Source: Bdellovibrio bacteriovorus (GTDB taxonomy: Bacteria; Bdellovibrionota; Bdellovibrionia; Bdellovibrionales; Bdellovibrionaceae). From it: 64,000 nt of DNA. A program made the translations under genes and the position numbers. The first letter of the stretch is position 1. Every line of letters begins with the position of its first letter. Location: the NCBI RefSeq assembly GCF_001592755.1, contig NZ_LUKF01000019.1:248001-312000 (forward strand), given 5' to 3'. The notes beneath the pieces are model-generated. The model was not told the origin of the DNA, searched no databases, and saw only the letters and a list, made by a program, of their open reading frames with translations. Shown in pieces: positions 8,585 through 18,160 of the stretch.

Positions 8585-9667
8585 CTAGTTTTTAGCGGGA
8601 GTCAGTTCGCGTTTTTTCAGATCTCTCCACGACTTACCCTCGCGCGCTTTACGGTCGAGCTGATATTTTTGAACGGCCGCAGAGTGCCCTTTGTAGTCAG
8701 AAGAAAATACATGAGTTCCGTCATTCTGACTGACGAAAAAGAGATAATCACTCGTCTCGGGTCTCAGTGCAGCCAACAAAGCCTCTCTGCCTGGATTCGC
8801 AATAGGACCTGGCGGAAGCCCGTAGATCACATAGGTATTATACCGAGTCGGCGTTGTTAAATCCGCACGCGTGATATTGATCTCGATTTTTCCCGTACGC
8901 TCGGCTTTTCCGTAGATCACTGTAGGGTCCGTTTGCAAACGCATTTTCTTCATCAAACGGTTGTGGAACACCGATGAGATCAACGAGCGCTCTTCGGGAG
9001 CACCCGTTTCTTTTTCGATGATACTTGCTAACGTGACCACTTGGTGGCGCTTCCATCCCATAACAGTCGCCTGTGCTAGAACTTCTTCGTACACGTACAA
9101 AAAGCGTTTCACCATGTTTGTGATAAGAGCTCGAGCATCCGTGTATTTAGTCAGCATGTAAGTTTCGGGGAACAGATAACCTTCAAGTGTTTCTTGGTTC
9201 TCACCTAAAAGACTTTTCACGAAGGCAGGATCGCGTACTAATCCTAAAAACTCTGTAGCAGTACCGAATCCTTGCTTTTCATAAAGATCGGCAATTTCGT
9301 AAATGCTTAGGCCTTCACTGACAGTAAAGCTACGAGCAATGCTTTTTCCCGAAGTGATCGTGGAAAGAACTTCTGCAGGAAGCATGTCTGTTCTTAAAAG
9401 ATATTCACCCACTTTTAGTTTTGAGCGATCTCCTTTAAAACGAGCATACACCGAAAAAAAGAAACCATTGCGAACAATGCCTTTTCTTTCAAGATCAGCG
9501 GCGATCGTGTTAAAGCCCGCTCCAGGACTGACCTCGTACACCACGTCCGAAGCCGTCGTACTAGGAGGCGTATTCAAGAAATTATAGCTAACATAAGCCA
9601 AGCCTCCGCCCACAGCGATAAGCAACGCCACAATAGCCAAACTAAAAACCAAAATAGTTTTTTTCAT
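8585..9667 (-). CDS. mltG: Endolytic murein transglycosylase MltG (YceG)
   Basis: 360 residues, the normal MltG length. A single N-terminal membrane anchor (about 5-28) is followed by a LysM-like subdomain and the catalytic domain. The active-site glutamate is Glu218 in ASIIEKETG, the same position as in E. coli, and LQTDPTVIYG and YNTYVIYGLPPGPIANPG are family blocks. MltG cuts nascent glycan strands in the periplasm and sets strand length. The ATG overlaps the stop of astD (TAATG), so it is the last gene of the catabolic operon; in a predator this coupling is an odd mixture of cell-wall and amino-acid functions. Confidence 0.96.
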   Translation of the reverse strand: MKKTILVFSLAIVALLIAVGGGLAYVSYNFLNTPPSTTASDVVYEVSPGAGFNTIAADLERKGIVRNGFFFSVYARFKGDRSKLKVGEYLLRTDMLPAEVLSTITSGKSIARSFTVSEGLSIYEIADLYEKQGFGTATEFLGLVRDPAFVKSLLGENQETLEGYLFPETYMLTKYTDARALITNMVKRFLYVYEEVLAQATVMGWKRHQVVTLASIIEKETGAPEERSLISSVFHNRLMKKMRLQTDPTVIYGKAERTGKIEINITRADLTTPTRYNTYVIYGLPPGPIANPGREALLAALRPETSDYLFFVSQNDGTHVFSSDYKGHSAAVQKYQLDRKAREGKSWRDLKKRELTPAKN

Positions 9668-11184
9668 TATTTCATGTCCAAATTCATACCCGGCAAAACT
9701 TTTGTCGGATCAAATGCAGTTGGGTCCTCAAGACTTGCCACCGGCATTGTGCAATATTGAATTGCAAAGTGCGCCGAAGGACGGTCATTGCCAGATTTTC
9801 CAAAACCACCAAATGGCAAACGAGAACTTGCACCGTTTGTTGTACGATTCCAATTCAATAGGCCTACACGTGCTTTGAAAAGAGCATCTTCATAAAGAGC
9901 TTTATCTTTCGAGAAGAGCGCCATCACCAAGCCATAGCCGATAGAATTCACGATCTCCATCGCGTGATTCCAATCGTCTGTTTGATAGATTGCTACGTTA
10001 GGACCAAAGATTTCACTTTTTTGATACACGCTATTAGCATCAAACTTTTTCACCAAGTGAATACTTGGAGTCACGTAGTAACCCTTGTGTTTTAAATCCA
10101 ACAATTTACCACGCATTAAGCTTTCCGCATTCTCGCGATTTGCGATCTCTTGGAAGCGGATGTATTTTTCTACCGCGGCCGCGTTGATAAGTGGACCCAT
10201 GAAAGTGTTTTCTTTCCAGTGACCAATCGTTAGCTTCTTCGCGGCTTGATAGAATCTTTCAGTAAACTCTTCAGCAATTTTCGGATGAAGGATAATACGG
10301 CTTGTGCATGAGCAGCGTTGACCCGCTGTCATGTAGGCACCGACTAAGCTTTCATAAACTGCTTTATCCAAATCCGCATCTTCCCAAACAACCGTGGCAT
10401 TCTTACCGCCCATTTCCAGAGCTAAAATCTTCCAGTAATGAGTCAAAGTCTCTTGCTTGATTTTAAGTCCGACTTCGTAAGAACCCGTGAATAAGATCCC
10501 GTCGACGTGTTCGTTCGCGACCAAGCGCCCACCGGCAGCGCCATCTCCTTGCACCAAGTTGAATACACCTGGAGGGAATTGCGCTTTTTCAAAAAGCTCT
10601 GCCATGAATTGACCCACGGCTGGAGTTTGTTCTGACGGTTTAAAGACCACCGTGTTTCCAGCGATCAAAGCGGGAATGATATGCCCATTAGGTAAATGCG
10701 CCGGGAAATTGAAAGGACCTACAACCGCCATGACACCGCGAGAGCGATGGCGAATAACGCCTTCCACCTGAGGAAGAGCGTTAGGAATTCTTTCGTCTGC
10801 GATCAAAGCCAGCGAGTGATTCAGAGTGATATCAATTTTTGCACCCAAAGCTTTTGCTTCAGTCATCGCCTCCCAAGACGGTTTACCCGTGTCACGAGAA
10901 ATGATTTGTGCCATTTGCTCTGCATGCGCATCGAAAAGTTCTTTCAAACGCATCAAGTAGCTTTTTCTTTCGTTCATCGGCAAAGTTGCCCAGCCCGGAT
11001 AGGCTTTCTTCGCCGCCACACAGGCTTCGTCAATATGGTCATGCTTAAACGGCACAGTCATCACAAGATCATTCAGATCCGACGGACTGATGTCTTTAAA
11101 CTCTCCATCCCCTTTCGTCACAGGAACGAAACGGTTGTTGATAAAATCACCTTTGTATTGAACGTCAAATAGGGTGGTGTTCAT
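9667..11184 (-). CDS. astD: Succinylglutamate-semialdehyde dehydrogenase (AstD-type)
   Basis: 505 residues. NAD-dependent aldehyde dehydrogenase with catalytic Cys291 in TAGQRCSC, general base Glu257 in LEMGGKN, and cofactor-loop FTGSYEVG. The C-terminal FGGFGKSGNDRPSAHFA segment closely matches AstD, which oxidises N-succinylglutamate semialdehyde in the arginine succinyltransferase pathway. If the operon handles lysine instead, the substrate would be the one-carbon-longer succinyl-aminoadipate semialdehyde. GAGGG precedes the ATG, which starts three bases after the astA stop. Confidence 0.92.
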   Translation of the reverse strand: MNTTLFDVQYKGDFINNRFVPVTKGDGEFKDISPSDLNDLVMTVPFKHDHIDEACVAAKKAYPGWATLPMNERKSYLMRLKELFDAHAEQMAQIISRDTGKPSWEAMTEAKALGAKIDITLNHSLALIADERIPNALPQVEGVIRHRSRGVMAVVGPFNFPAHLPNGHIIPALIAGNTVVFKPSEQTPAVGQFMAELFEKAQFPPGVFNLVQGDGAAGGRLVANEHVDGILFTGSYEVGLKIKQETLTHYWKILALEMGGKNATVVWEDADLDKAVYESLVGAYMTAGQRCSCTSRIILHPKIAEEFTERFYQAAKKLTIGHWKENTFMGPLINAAAVEKYIRFQEIANRENAESLMRGKLLDLKHKGYYVTPSIHLVKKFDANSVYQKSEIFGPNVAIYQTDDWNHAMEIVNSIGYGLVMALFSKDKALYEDALFKARVGLLNWNRTTNGASSRLPFGGFGKSGNDRPSAHFAIQYCTMPVASLEDPTAFDPTKVLPGMNLDMK

Positions 11185-11186
11185 TT

Positions 11187-12215
11187 TTATTTCCCTCGAT
11201 TGTAATTAAATGGAGCTACATAAACTTCTTCGCCGACTTCGACACCCAAGAGTTGTCTTGAGATCGGTGCAATAGCGATTTCTTGGCCTCGAATATCAGC
11301 GGATGCAAGGCAGGCCTTAAATTCCTCGCCCGTTGCGGCCACAAGACTTTGTTCCTTATAGGCGGCATCCTTAAACTCGGTGACCTTTAAACGTTTTCCG
11401 TACTTAATTGGCAAAATATCTTCTGTATTCGCACCGTAGTGAGGACCGCCATCAAATGGATCCACCTCATCCAGGTAGTTAAAGCCAATGCTCTCTAAAA
11501 GATGTTGAGCCGGCTTCGTCGCTTCCCCGACTCGGCCTAAAACCAAGCGCGCTTTTGCATCAAGAAGAGCCAGATAAATATCGTCTTGCGGAAAGAGACT
11601 TTCGATAAACTCTTTGTGTGACTGACTAAGAAGATCTGCCTCTTGATAAGGAAGACCTGTGAATCTGCGCCCCAGAGCTTCCCAAAATTCACTGCGTCCT
11701 TCGTCCGTCAATGGAGGAGTCAGTTCACAAAGAACACGATCCTCAAATTTTTCACGATGGAGACCCATGTACAAAAAGCGTGAAAGACTGATTTGCTTTC
11801 CCAACTTTTCAGGACGGCGACGATAGGTTTTATCGACAAGAAGTCCTCCGATTTCTGTTGGGCCGTCAAAGTCCAATTGAAAGCGCAAAACTTGATGGAT
11901 AAAGCCGATGCCAAGATCTTGAGAGAAGTGATCACGCTTAAAGATCTTAAAGAAACTGTGCGGAACTTCTTCCGTTCCATGCTTCGCAATCACCAGCGAA
12001 CTTCCCACAACCAGCTTTTCTTCGACGTCTTCAACGACAAAGATATACTCTGTCTTGTGCTTAGGAAGTTTTCCCGCAAATGACTCTTCACTGCGTTCAA
12101 TTTTTTCACTGATAACTTTTTTATCTCCGGGCAAATTCAGCAGATTAAACTGCTTTGCTAAATCCACGAGCTGACCTAAGTCATCATACTGCACGGGACG
12201 AATTATAAAACTCAT
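11187..12215 (-). CDS. astA: Arginine N-succinyltransferase family protein (AstA)
   Basis: 342 residues from ATG 12215, whose ATGA overlaps the stop of the upstream peptidase gene. It transfers succinyl from succinyl-CoA to the alpha-amino group of arginine (or ornithine in some homologues). Diagnostic blocks are EIGGLLVDKTYRRRPEKLGK (CoA-binding, GNAT-like), FWEALGRRFTGL and DPFDGGPHYGA. No AstB (succinylarginine dihydrolase) is adjacent, so the natural acceptor here could be ornithine or lysine rather than arginine. Confidence 0.93.
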   Translation of the reverse strand: MSFIIRPVQYDDLGQLVDLAKQFNLLNLPGDKKVISEKIERSEESFAGKLPKHKTEYIFVVEDVEEKLVVGSSLVIAKHGTEEVPHSFFKIFKRDHFSQDLGIGFIHQVLRFQLDFDGPTEIGGLLVDKTYRRRPEKLGKQISLSRFLYMGLHREKFEDRVLCELTPPLTDEGRSEFWEALGRRFTGLPYQEADLLSQSHKEFIESLFPQDDIYLALLDAKARLVLGRVGEATKPAQHLLESIGFNYLDEVDPFDGGPHYGANTEDILPIKYGKRLKVTEFKDAAYKEQSLVAATGEEFKACLASADIRGQEIAIAPISRQLLGVEVGEEVYVAPFNYNRGK

Positions 12216-13558
12216 ACACAAAACCTTTCGATGACCCTTTTGTAGAAAGCGATGGCTTTATCTAAATCCTCTAAAGCCACGTGTTCTTGTGTGGTGTGCA
12301 CATTACCCTCCCGCTTACCGGGACCAAAGCACACACATTCCACTCCGATACGCGAAAATATACTGGCTTCGTTTGTTGAAGCCTGCGTGATAGGTCGGTC
12401 ACTTAAACCCATCGCTCGAAGCTCATCTAGACACCCCTTCACCAAGATGGAATTCACCTCTGTGCGGAAGGGTTTTTTATAATCATTCACTCTGAAACTT
12501 GCGCCGTTCATTTCGCAAACGCGACGCAAACGATCCATCCAGCCTTCATAAATCTCGTGAGAGATAATGGGCGGAATACGACAAGTTCCTGAAATTTGAA
12601 CATCGTCTTCATTTGTTCTTATCAAGCCGATGTTCAAAGTGGGAGTGCTTGGATGGAAATCATTATCTTTGTAATCCAAGAACTCTAGTTCCAACTCTTT
12701 GACCGCGCGGTAGATATTAGAAACCTTTTTAGAGATAGGATTCTTAATCTGCGTCACCATATCGATTTCTAAAAACGCATGACTTGGAATCGTATTAAAG
12801 TTGTTCCCACCGTCCATCTCCATGATGTTCACAGAATCGGGAAGCATCATCAGATACTCTAACATTTTTGCAATGGCACTTTCACCCAAGTGAGGTGTTG
12901 ACGAGTGCGCTGCTTTCCCACGGAAAAGCTTTGATTGCGTCGACGTACTTTCGCGCAAGTTGTGTTCGTGGCGATAGTGCATCTCTTCATCAGAAAACGG
13001 CACGCGAATTTCGACGCTCGCATAGCCTTTTGCTGCATTGATCACTTTCAGATCACTGGGCTCTCCGATAAGAGCCATTTTTGCGGCGATTTTATTTTTA
13101 CGAATCAGCTTTAGCGCCCCTTGCATGCCAGACTCTTCACCGAAGGTTCCAACAAGAACTGGAGGCAAGCGCCAGCTCTTTTGATTTACAAAAGCCGCCA
13201 TCGCTTCAAGCTTACAAAGAAAATCCAGCTTTACATCTGCGGCACCCAGACCGTGAATCTTTCCCTCAATGATGTGAGCATCAAACGGATTAGCACCGGT
13301 TTCAGTCCACAAAGAAAAAGGGCCCGGGTCGACAGTGTCTAAATGCGTTTGCAATAAGAACTCAGCATCAGGTCGCTCTGCCACAGGGCGAGCAATCACA
13401 TTCACTTGAAGCAGGTCGCCGACGATTTCTTCTTGTTCTTCGACGTGCAAACCCTTTTGCCGACAAAATGCCGCCACCCACTTCGCAATATCTCTATTGC
13501 CGTGAGTAGGCGTGCTATCGATAGCGATCAATTGGCGGCAAGCTTCAATGAAATCCAA
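12212..13558 (-). CDS. M20-family metallopeptidase (ArgE/DapE-like desuccinylase/deacylase)
   Basis: 448 residues. The M20 di-zinc centre is visible: His72 and Asp74 in QTHLDTVDPG, Asp108 in GAADVK, catalytic Glu141 and Glu142 in GEES, Glu166 in GEPS, and the terminal His in VHTTQEH. A central dimerisation lid interrupts the catalytic domain (about 190-330). The family hydrolyses N-acyl amino acids such as succinyl-diaminopimelate and acetylornithine. In this operon it is well placed to remove succinate at the final step in lieu of AstE. The start is TTG directly after the aminotransferase stop (TAG-TTG), with AAGGAG five bases before it. Confidence 0.88.
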   Translation of the reverse strand: MDFIEACRQLIAIDSTPTHGNRDIAKWVAAFCRQKGLHVEEQEEIVGDLLQVNVIARPVAERPDAEFLLQTHLDTVDPGPFSLWTETGANPFDAHIIEGKIHGLGAADVKLDFLCKLEAMAAFVNQKSWRLPPVLVGTFGEESGMQGALKLIRKNKIAAKMALIGEPSDLKVINAAKGYASVEIRVPFSDEEMHYRHEHNLRESTSTQSKLFRGKAAHSSTPHLGESAIAKMLEYLMMLPDSVNIMEMDGGNNFNTIPSHAFLEIDMVTQIKNPISKKVSNIYRAVKELELEFLDYKDNDFHPSTPTLNIGLIRTNEDDVQISGTCRIPPIISHEIYEGWMDRLRRVCEMNGASFRVNDYKKPFRTEVNSILVKGCLDELRAMGLSDRPITQASTNEASIFSRIGVECVCFGPGKREGNVHTTQEHVALEDLDKAIAFYKRVIERFCV

Positions 13559-14935
13559 CTAGACTCCTTCAAGCAAAGTCTTTTCGATCATCTTCAATGC
13601 GATATCAATATCCGCATCTTGGATGATCGCAGGAATCAAGAAACGAGCACGGACAGGATCTTTACCGCAAGGGAAAGCGATCACGCCGTTCGCGTAAAGT
13701 TTGTTAAGGAATGCATTCACAGTTTCTTTTTTTCCATCAAGTGGAGTGAACGCCACCATCAAGCCCATGCCACCAGCATCTTGGGCGATGCCTTTGCAAG
13801 TCGTTTCATTCAAACGGTTGATGCCGTCGATGAAGCGACGATGAATTTGATTAATACGTCCATCAGGACCGATATAACCTTCACCCAACATGTCGAGCAT
13901 TTCCATACCCGCACAAAGCGATGGAGTAGAGCCCGAGAATGTTCCCGCAATCAAGCCTGGTTTTGGATTGTATTCTTCAGTGTAAATAGTGGCGCCGATT
14001 TGAGCGGTCTTAGCGATAGTACAGATGTCGATGTATTGACCGATATCTAAAGTTTCAAACGCGAAGTATTCGCCCGTGCGTGTGAAAGTTTGAACTTCAT
14101 CCGCCCAGATCGCGATATTTTTTGATTTACAGAAATCTAAAAGCGGAACGAAGAATTCACGAGGCGCTGCTTGGTAACCACCTTCACCCAACATCGGTTC
14201 AAAACCGAAAACAGAAATATTGCCTTCGTGTTTTGCTACGTGTTCTTTCATCACGTTCAAAGCTTTTTCGCCCGAACGAGGATCACGCTTGTCATAGAAT
14301 GGAACACGCAAGACTTCGTTGTACTCTGGAAGACCTTGCTTATAAGCCGGATTGTCGGTCACTTCGGCCATCATTGTTGAACGACCTGCGAAGGCATCTT
14401 TAAAGCCCATCACAAATCTTGCCGGAGAATTTTTTTGACGAGAAAGTTTCAACGCATTTTCATTGGCCATCGTTCCACAAGTGGCAATCCAAGCGTACTT
14501 CATACGACTTTTTTTGCTGGCTAGCTTTACGATTTTTTCTGTGAACAAACGGTATTCGTTATTCGGTTGAAGATTCCCTTGAGTCAAAATGTCTGCAAGA
14601 GAACCACGAACCGCAGCGGCCATCACGCGAGGATTTGCGTGACCCATCAAGTGAATACCGATGCCGTTAATCAAATCTAATTTCACGCTGCCGTCTTCAA
14701 GCTCTACGTAAGGTCCACGACCCGCGCCTGTGCCCATGTATGGATAGTGCAAAGGACGACCACGAAACTGACCGGCTAGATCGATTTTTTGTTTGCCCGC
14801 ACCTTTGAATTCTTCCATCGGCGAACGGATGCCAGACAATTGCGAGTTCAACTTTGTGACTTCATTCACAAGATCTTGAACCATGGTTTTCACTTTTTCG
14901 GATTGTTGTATTTGATGACCTACAAGAGAACTCAT
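13559..14935 (-). CDS. Class III PLP aminotransferase (ornithine/lysine/GABA omega-aminotransferase group)
   Basis: 458 residues from ATG 14935 (AAAGG five bases upstream); the frame is open to a TTG at 14992, giving 19 more residues. Fold-type I PLP motifs: TCGTMANENALKLSR (phosphate-contact region), Asp279 in WADEVQTFTRTG and Schiff-base Lys309 in IAKTAQIG. The protein resembles lysine 6-aminotransferase and other class III enzymes more than a typical AstC, but I cannot separate lysine from succinylornithine specificity by eye. It heads the operon aminotransferase-M20-astA-astD-mltG and would supply the semialdehyde oxidised by AstD. Confidence 0.85.
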   Translation of the reverse strand: MSSLVGHQIQQSEKVKTMVQDLVNEVTKLNSQLSGIRSPMEEFKGAGKQKIDLAGQFRGRPLHYPYMGTGAGRGPYVELEDGSVKLDLINGIGIHLMGHANPRVMAAAVRGSLADILTQGNLQPNNEYRLFTEKIVKLASKKSRMKYAWIATCGTMANENALKLSRQKNSPARFVMGFKDAFAGRSTMMAEVTDNPAYKQGLPEYNEVLRVPFYDKRDPRSGEKALNVMKEHVAKHEGNISVFGFEPMLGEGGYQAAPREFFVPLLDFCKSKNIAIWADEVQTFTRTGEYFAFETLDIGQYIDICTIAKTAQIGATIYTEEYNPKPGLIAGTFSGSTPSLCAGMEMLDMLGEGYIGPDGRINQIHRRFIDGINRLNETTCKGIAQDAGGMGLMVAFTPLDGKKETVNAFLNKLYANGVIAFPCGKDPVRARFLIPAIIQDADIDIALKMIEKTLLEGV

Positions 14936-15071
14936 AATACCTTTCGCGACGGCCTGCCCTGTCAGACTGTCCTTTGTTATTGAAATGCCCAATTAGGATA
15001 CTCCCGGGCCCAGACTAAGACAAGACACGTGGTAGACACGGAAAGACTTTTATCTGTAAACTTAGAGGGCT

Positions 15072-15857
15072 ATGTCGAAACTGAAATCTCTCTCTGTGTT
15101 CTTTCTGTCACTCATTTTGCCCGCTCTATGTATGGCGCAGACGGCAACTTCTGCAGAGCTGTTTAAGCAAGGCACGCAGTTGTATCTTGCAAAAGATTAC
15201 GCGAAAGCTCGCGAGTCATTCACGCAAGCACTAGACCAAGATCCCCATAACGCCGTCGTATTGACGAATTTAGCGCTCGCTGAGTTTCAATTGGGAAAAA
15301 AACCACTCGCTGTCGGCCTTCTGCGCAAAGCTCTGACTTCGGATCCTGAATTATCGACGGCTGAAGCAGGTCTCAAATTTGTTCTGTCACAACTTGGAGT
15401 GCGCGAAGTTCCTCGCCAAATCGAAACGTATGAATCGGTGCGCACAAAATTGATTCAGCCTGTTCCTCTGTATGCCTATTTGATTTTATCCGCGCTCACG
15501 TTTTTTGCTGCGGGATGGACACTGATTTCTTATGGTGGGCGTCGAAGAAAAGCGATGCAGGAAGAAACGTCTGCTCCCGGGTTTCCGATGGTCAGCGCAC
15601 TTCTAACACTGAGCTTTGTGATATTTACAGGGCTTTTGGCGCTGAAAGTCTATGATTCCACTATTTTACGAGGGACGATCATCGAAGAAAAAGTCTCTTT
15701 ACAGACCGCGCCTGGGGACAATCAAGTGGCTATTCTTGAGCTCTTTGGCGGCATGGAAGTCGTTGCTCACCAAACTCAAGGCGAGTGGGTGCAGATTACT
15801 TACCCCGGATCTCTTACTGGATGGGTTAAAAAAGCCTCTGTGTTGATGACGCGTTGA
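15072..15857 (+). CDS. BatE-like TPR/SH3-domain membrane protein
   Basis: 261 residues. Signal peptide or anchor (1-22), two TPR motifs (about 27-95: LFKQGTQLYLAKDYAKARES...), two transmembrane helices (about 134-153 and 175-195) and a C-terminal bacterial SH3 domain (KVSLQTAPGDN...EWVQITYP..GWV). This order is that of BatE proteins of the Bacteroides aerotolerance locus, but batA-D are not adjacent. Probably a periplasmic scaffold. It starts 11 bases after an AGAGGG sequence and is divergent from the aminotransferase operon. Confidence 0.8.
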   Translation: MSKLKSLSVFFLSLILPALCMAQTATSAELFKQGTQLYLAKDYAKARESFTQALDQDPHNAVVLTNLALAEFQLGKKPLAVGLLRKALTSDPELSTAEAGLKFVLSQLGVREVPRQIETYESVRTKLIQPVPLYAYLILSALTFFAAGWTLISYGGRRRKAMQEETSAPGFPMVSALLTLSFVIFTGLLALKVYDSTILRGTIIEEKVSLQTAPGDNQVAILELFGGMEVVAHQTQGEWVQITYPGSLTGWVKKASVLMTR

Positions 15858-15891
15858 CAGCAGGACCTGGACCTTAATATGATTTACTTCT

Positions 15892-16632
15892 ATGCTAAAA
15901 ACGCTCCGAGTCATAACTATCGTCGCGGCTATGGGACTTCTTGTTTCGGGCTGTTCAACTACTGAGAAAAACTCCGACACTCCAGACGGAGCCTTCGCGA
16001 TCGCACAAGAATACGACGAAGGAGAGCGCTATGAAGAAGCCATTCGTCGTTACACAGAAGTAAAAAATAAATTCCCGTACAGCAACTTCGCGACAAAAGC
16101 AGAACTTGCCATCGCCGATGTGTACTTCAAACAAGAATCTTACGCGGAATCGCAAGTCGCTTACCAGATGTTCAAAGAGCTTCATCCAACGGCTCCGCAA
16201 TCTGATTACGTTCAATTCCGTATCGGCATGAGCTACTACAATCAGCTACCAACGACGATTGATCGCGATTTAACTCTGGCGAATGATGCGATTCTAAATC
16301 TATCGGAAGTTATTAAGAAATATCCAAACTCTCAGTACGTGACTGAAGCCAAAGAAAAGCGCAGTGCTGCGATAAAAATGTTGGCGGAAAAAGAAGAATA
16401 CATCGCTGATTTTTACTTTAAACGCAAAATCTTCGACAGTGCTCTTCCACGTTACGAAGGACTTTATAACAACTATCGCAATCTAGGTTTTGATGCGAAA
16501 GCGCTTTCTCGCGCAGCTATTTGTGCGGCAAAGATCGGCGACTCTGCTCGCGCTAAAAAATACCAAGAGTTGTTAGCCAAAGACTTCCCGGACAGCAAAG
16601 AATTTAAAGCCGCTACGAAGGAGATCGAGTGA
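15892..16632 (+). CDS. bamD: BamD-like TPR lipoprotein (outer-membrane protein assembly)
   Basis: 246 residues. A lipoprotein signal ends in LVSG-Cys21. The mature protein is a chain of TPR-like repeats (AIAQEYDEGERYEEAIRRYTEVKNKFP..., SYYNQLPTTIDRDLTLA...) with the FPYS and YYNQ features of BamD/YfiO. BamD docks on BamA at the periplasmic face of the outer membrane and receives beta-barrel substrates. Length and repeat pattern fit, but TPR lipoproteins are easily confused, so the orthology is probable rather than certain. It is followed by a co-translated TPR gene (TGATG overlap). Confidence 0.82.
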   Translation: MLKTLRVITIVAAMGLLVSGCSTTEKNSDTPDGAFAIAQEYDEGERYEEAIRRYTEVKNKFPYSNFATKAELAIADVYFKQESYAESQVAYQMFKELHPTAPQSDYVQFRIGMSYYNQLPTTIDRDLTLANDAILNLSEVIKKYPNSQYVTEAKEKRSAAIKMLAEKEEYIADFYFKRKIFDSALPRYEGLYNNYRNLGFDAKALSRAAICAAKIGDSARAKKYQELLAKDFPDSKEFKAATKEIE

Positions 16633-17354
16633 TGAATGCTCTTCACGACGATATGCTTTCTGAAGCCCGTGGATACTTTATCAACGGGAACTACAAAATG
16701 GCTGAACCCATTTTGAATCAGATGCTTTTGCAGAACACTCGCAATCCTGAAGTTTATCAAATGCTTGCAACGATCTTTTACGATAAGGGTCAGTTCAGTA
16801 AAGCCATCAAAACATTCAAACGCGCTTTAGAAATCGATCCGACTTACACGGATGCCAGCGTGGGTCTTTCAATCATCTTGAATGATTTAGGTAAATACGA
16901 CGAAGGAAAGCAGGTTTTCCTAGATGCCCAAGTGCAACTGGAAAAGAAATCTGGCAAACAAGATCCGTTCGTCGATGAAAAGCTCGCTTCTAAACACGAA
17001 GAATTGGCGGATCTTTACTATCAATACAAACGCTACAACGAAGCTCTTGAACAGCTGCTTAAGGCACAGAAACTTTCCAGCAGAAAAGCGGAAGTCACTA
17101 TGCGCATCGCAGAGGTTCACGTGCAATTGGGACAACATGATCGCGCTATTAAGGACTTAAAGGCGTTGATTCGTGAGTATCCGCACTTAATTCCAGCTCG
17201 CCTAAAGCTCGGTGCTATATATTACAACTCAAACAATATTGCTGAAGCCACTGAACAATGGGAGAATATTCTTATCCGGGACCCACAACACCCCGAAGCC
17301 TTACGCTATTTGAAAATGGCGCAAGCAGCTGGCATTACTTCAATTGATTTGTAA
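16632..17354 (+). CDS. Cytoplasmic TPR-repeat protein
   Basis: 240 residues from ATG 16632, which shares its A with the bamD stop (TGATG). The whole protein is TPR arrays (ARGYFINGNYKMAEPILNQM, ATIFYDKGQFSKAIKTFKRA, ADLYYQYKRYNEALEQLLKA and later units). No signal peptide. LapB/YciM-like in pattern but without the rubredoxin motif, so no name is given. Coupling to bamD suggests a role in envelope biogenesis; hpt follows 12 bases downstream. Confidence 0.85.
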   Translation: MNALHDDMLSEARGYFINGNYKMAEPILNQMLLQNTRNPEVYQMLATIFYDKGQFSKAIKTFKRALEIDPTYTDASVGLSIILNDLGKYDEGKQVFLDAQVQLEKKSGKQDPFVDEKLASKHEELADLYYQYKRYNEALEQLLKAQKLSSRKAEVTMRIAEVHVQLGQHDRAIKDLKALIREYPHLIPARLKLGAIYYNSNNIAEATEQWENILIRDPQHPEALRYLKMAQAAGITSIDL

Positions 17355-17366
17355 CCGAGGCACGAA

Positions 17367-17885
17367 ATGGCACAACTAAAAGAACAGATGGTTCCCTTCC
17401 TTACTAGCGACGAAATTGCAGAGATTGTTGAAAGCTTAGCTGAACAAATCGAAAGCGATTACGATGGAAAGGATGTGGTTTTTATCTGTCCTCTTCGTGG
17501 CTCTATCCATTTCACTGCAGATTTGATGCGCAAAGTGGATCTTCCACAACAAGTGGACTTCGTTCACGTGCAAGCCGTTGAAAAAGGTGGCGCGATTAAA
17601 ATCGTTAAAGATATTTCCGTTAATATCGCAGGAAAACACGTTTTGATCGTAGAAGAAATCATCGATACCGGTCGCACACTGAGCTTTTTAAGAAGCCGTT
17701 TATTTGCTTCAGCTCCGGCTTCTTTGAAAATCGTCACACTTTTAGATAAACCCGCACGCCGTGAATTGCCTATTAAGGCTGATTACATCGGTAGAACTAT
17801 TGATGATCGCTATGTTGTTGGATACGGAATGGATTCCGAAGAAGTCGGAAGAAATTATCCAGATATCTATACAATGAAGAACTAA
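17367..17885 (+). CDS. hpt: Hypoxanthine phosphoribosyltransferase
   Basis: 172 residues, normal length. The PRPP-binding loop VEEIIDTGRTL (95-105) and the PLRGS pyrophosphate loop at 42-46 identify the type I phosphoribosyltransferase, and DKPARRELPIKADYIGRTI with DDRYVVGYGMD is HPRT-specific. It salvages hypoxanthine (and guanine) to IMP/GMP, useful for a predator consuming prey nucleotides. GAGG lies upstream of the ATG. It is the last gene of the bamD-TPR-hpt run. Confidence 0.93.
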   Translation: MAQLKEQMVPFLTSDEIAEIVESLAEQIESDYDGKDVVFICPLRGSIHFTADLMRKVDLPQQVDFVHVQAVEKGGAIKIVKDISVNIAGKHVLIVEEIIDTGRTLSFLRSRLFASAPASLKIVTLLDKPARRELPIKADYIGRTIDDRYVVGYGMDSEEVGRNYPDIYTMKN

Positions 17886-17994
17886 GAGACCGCGACGTTT
17901 ACTAGAAACAAGATTACGACGCAAAAGGCATAAAGGAACACAAGTTGTTTTGGCATGCTGAAGATCTCCCTTAAAGCCAATCTAATGAGTCTTA

Positions 17995-18030
17995 AGACCT
18001 TCGTCAATAGGGTGACCCCAACGAAGGTCT
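17995..18030. other. Perfect 10-bp inverted repeat between hpt and the chemotaxis receptor gene
   Basis: agaccttcgt (17995-18004) and acgaaggtct (18021-18030) are perfect reverse complements around a 16-base loop. An A-rich run follows on the plus strand and there is no T-run, so it is not a standard terminator for hpt. It may be an operator or an mRNA 3'-end stabiliser. The rest of 17886-18160 holds no gene that I can see. Confidence 0.5.
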
Positions 18031-18160
18031 ATAAAAATAAACCAATTCCAGTTACATTTAGTCAACTTCCCCTCGCATTCGTCCGTCAAAGGCTCATTTT
18101 TTGGCCTTAGGACTTCTTATTTCTATAAGCACTCCGAAATAGAAATGGGAGGTCTTTTCC

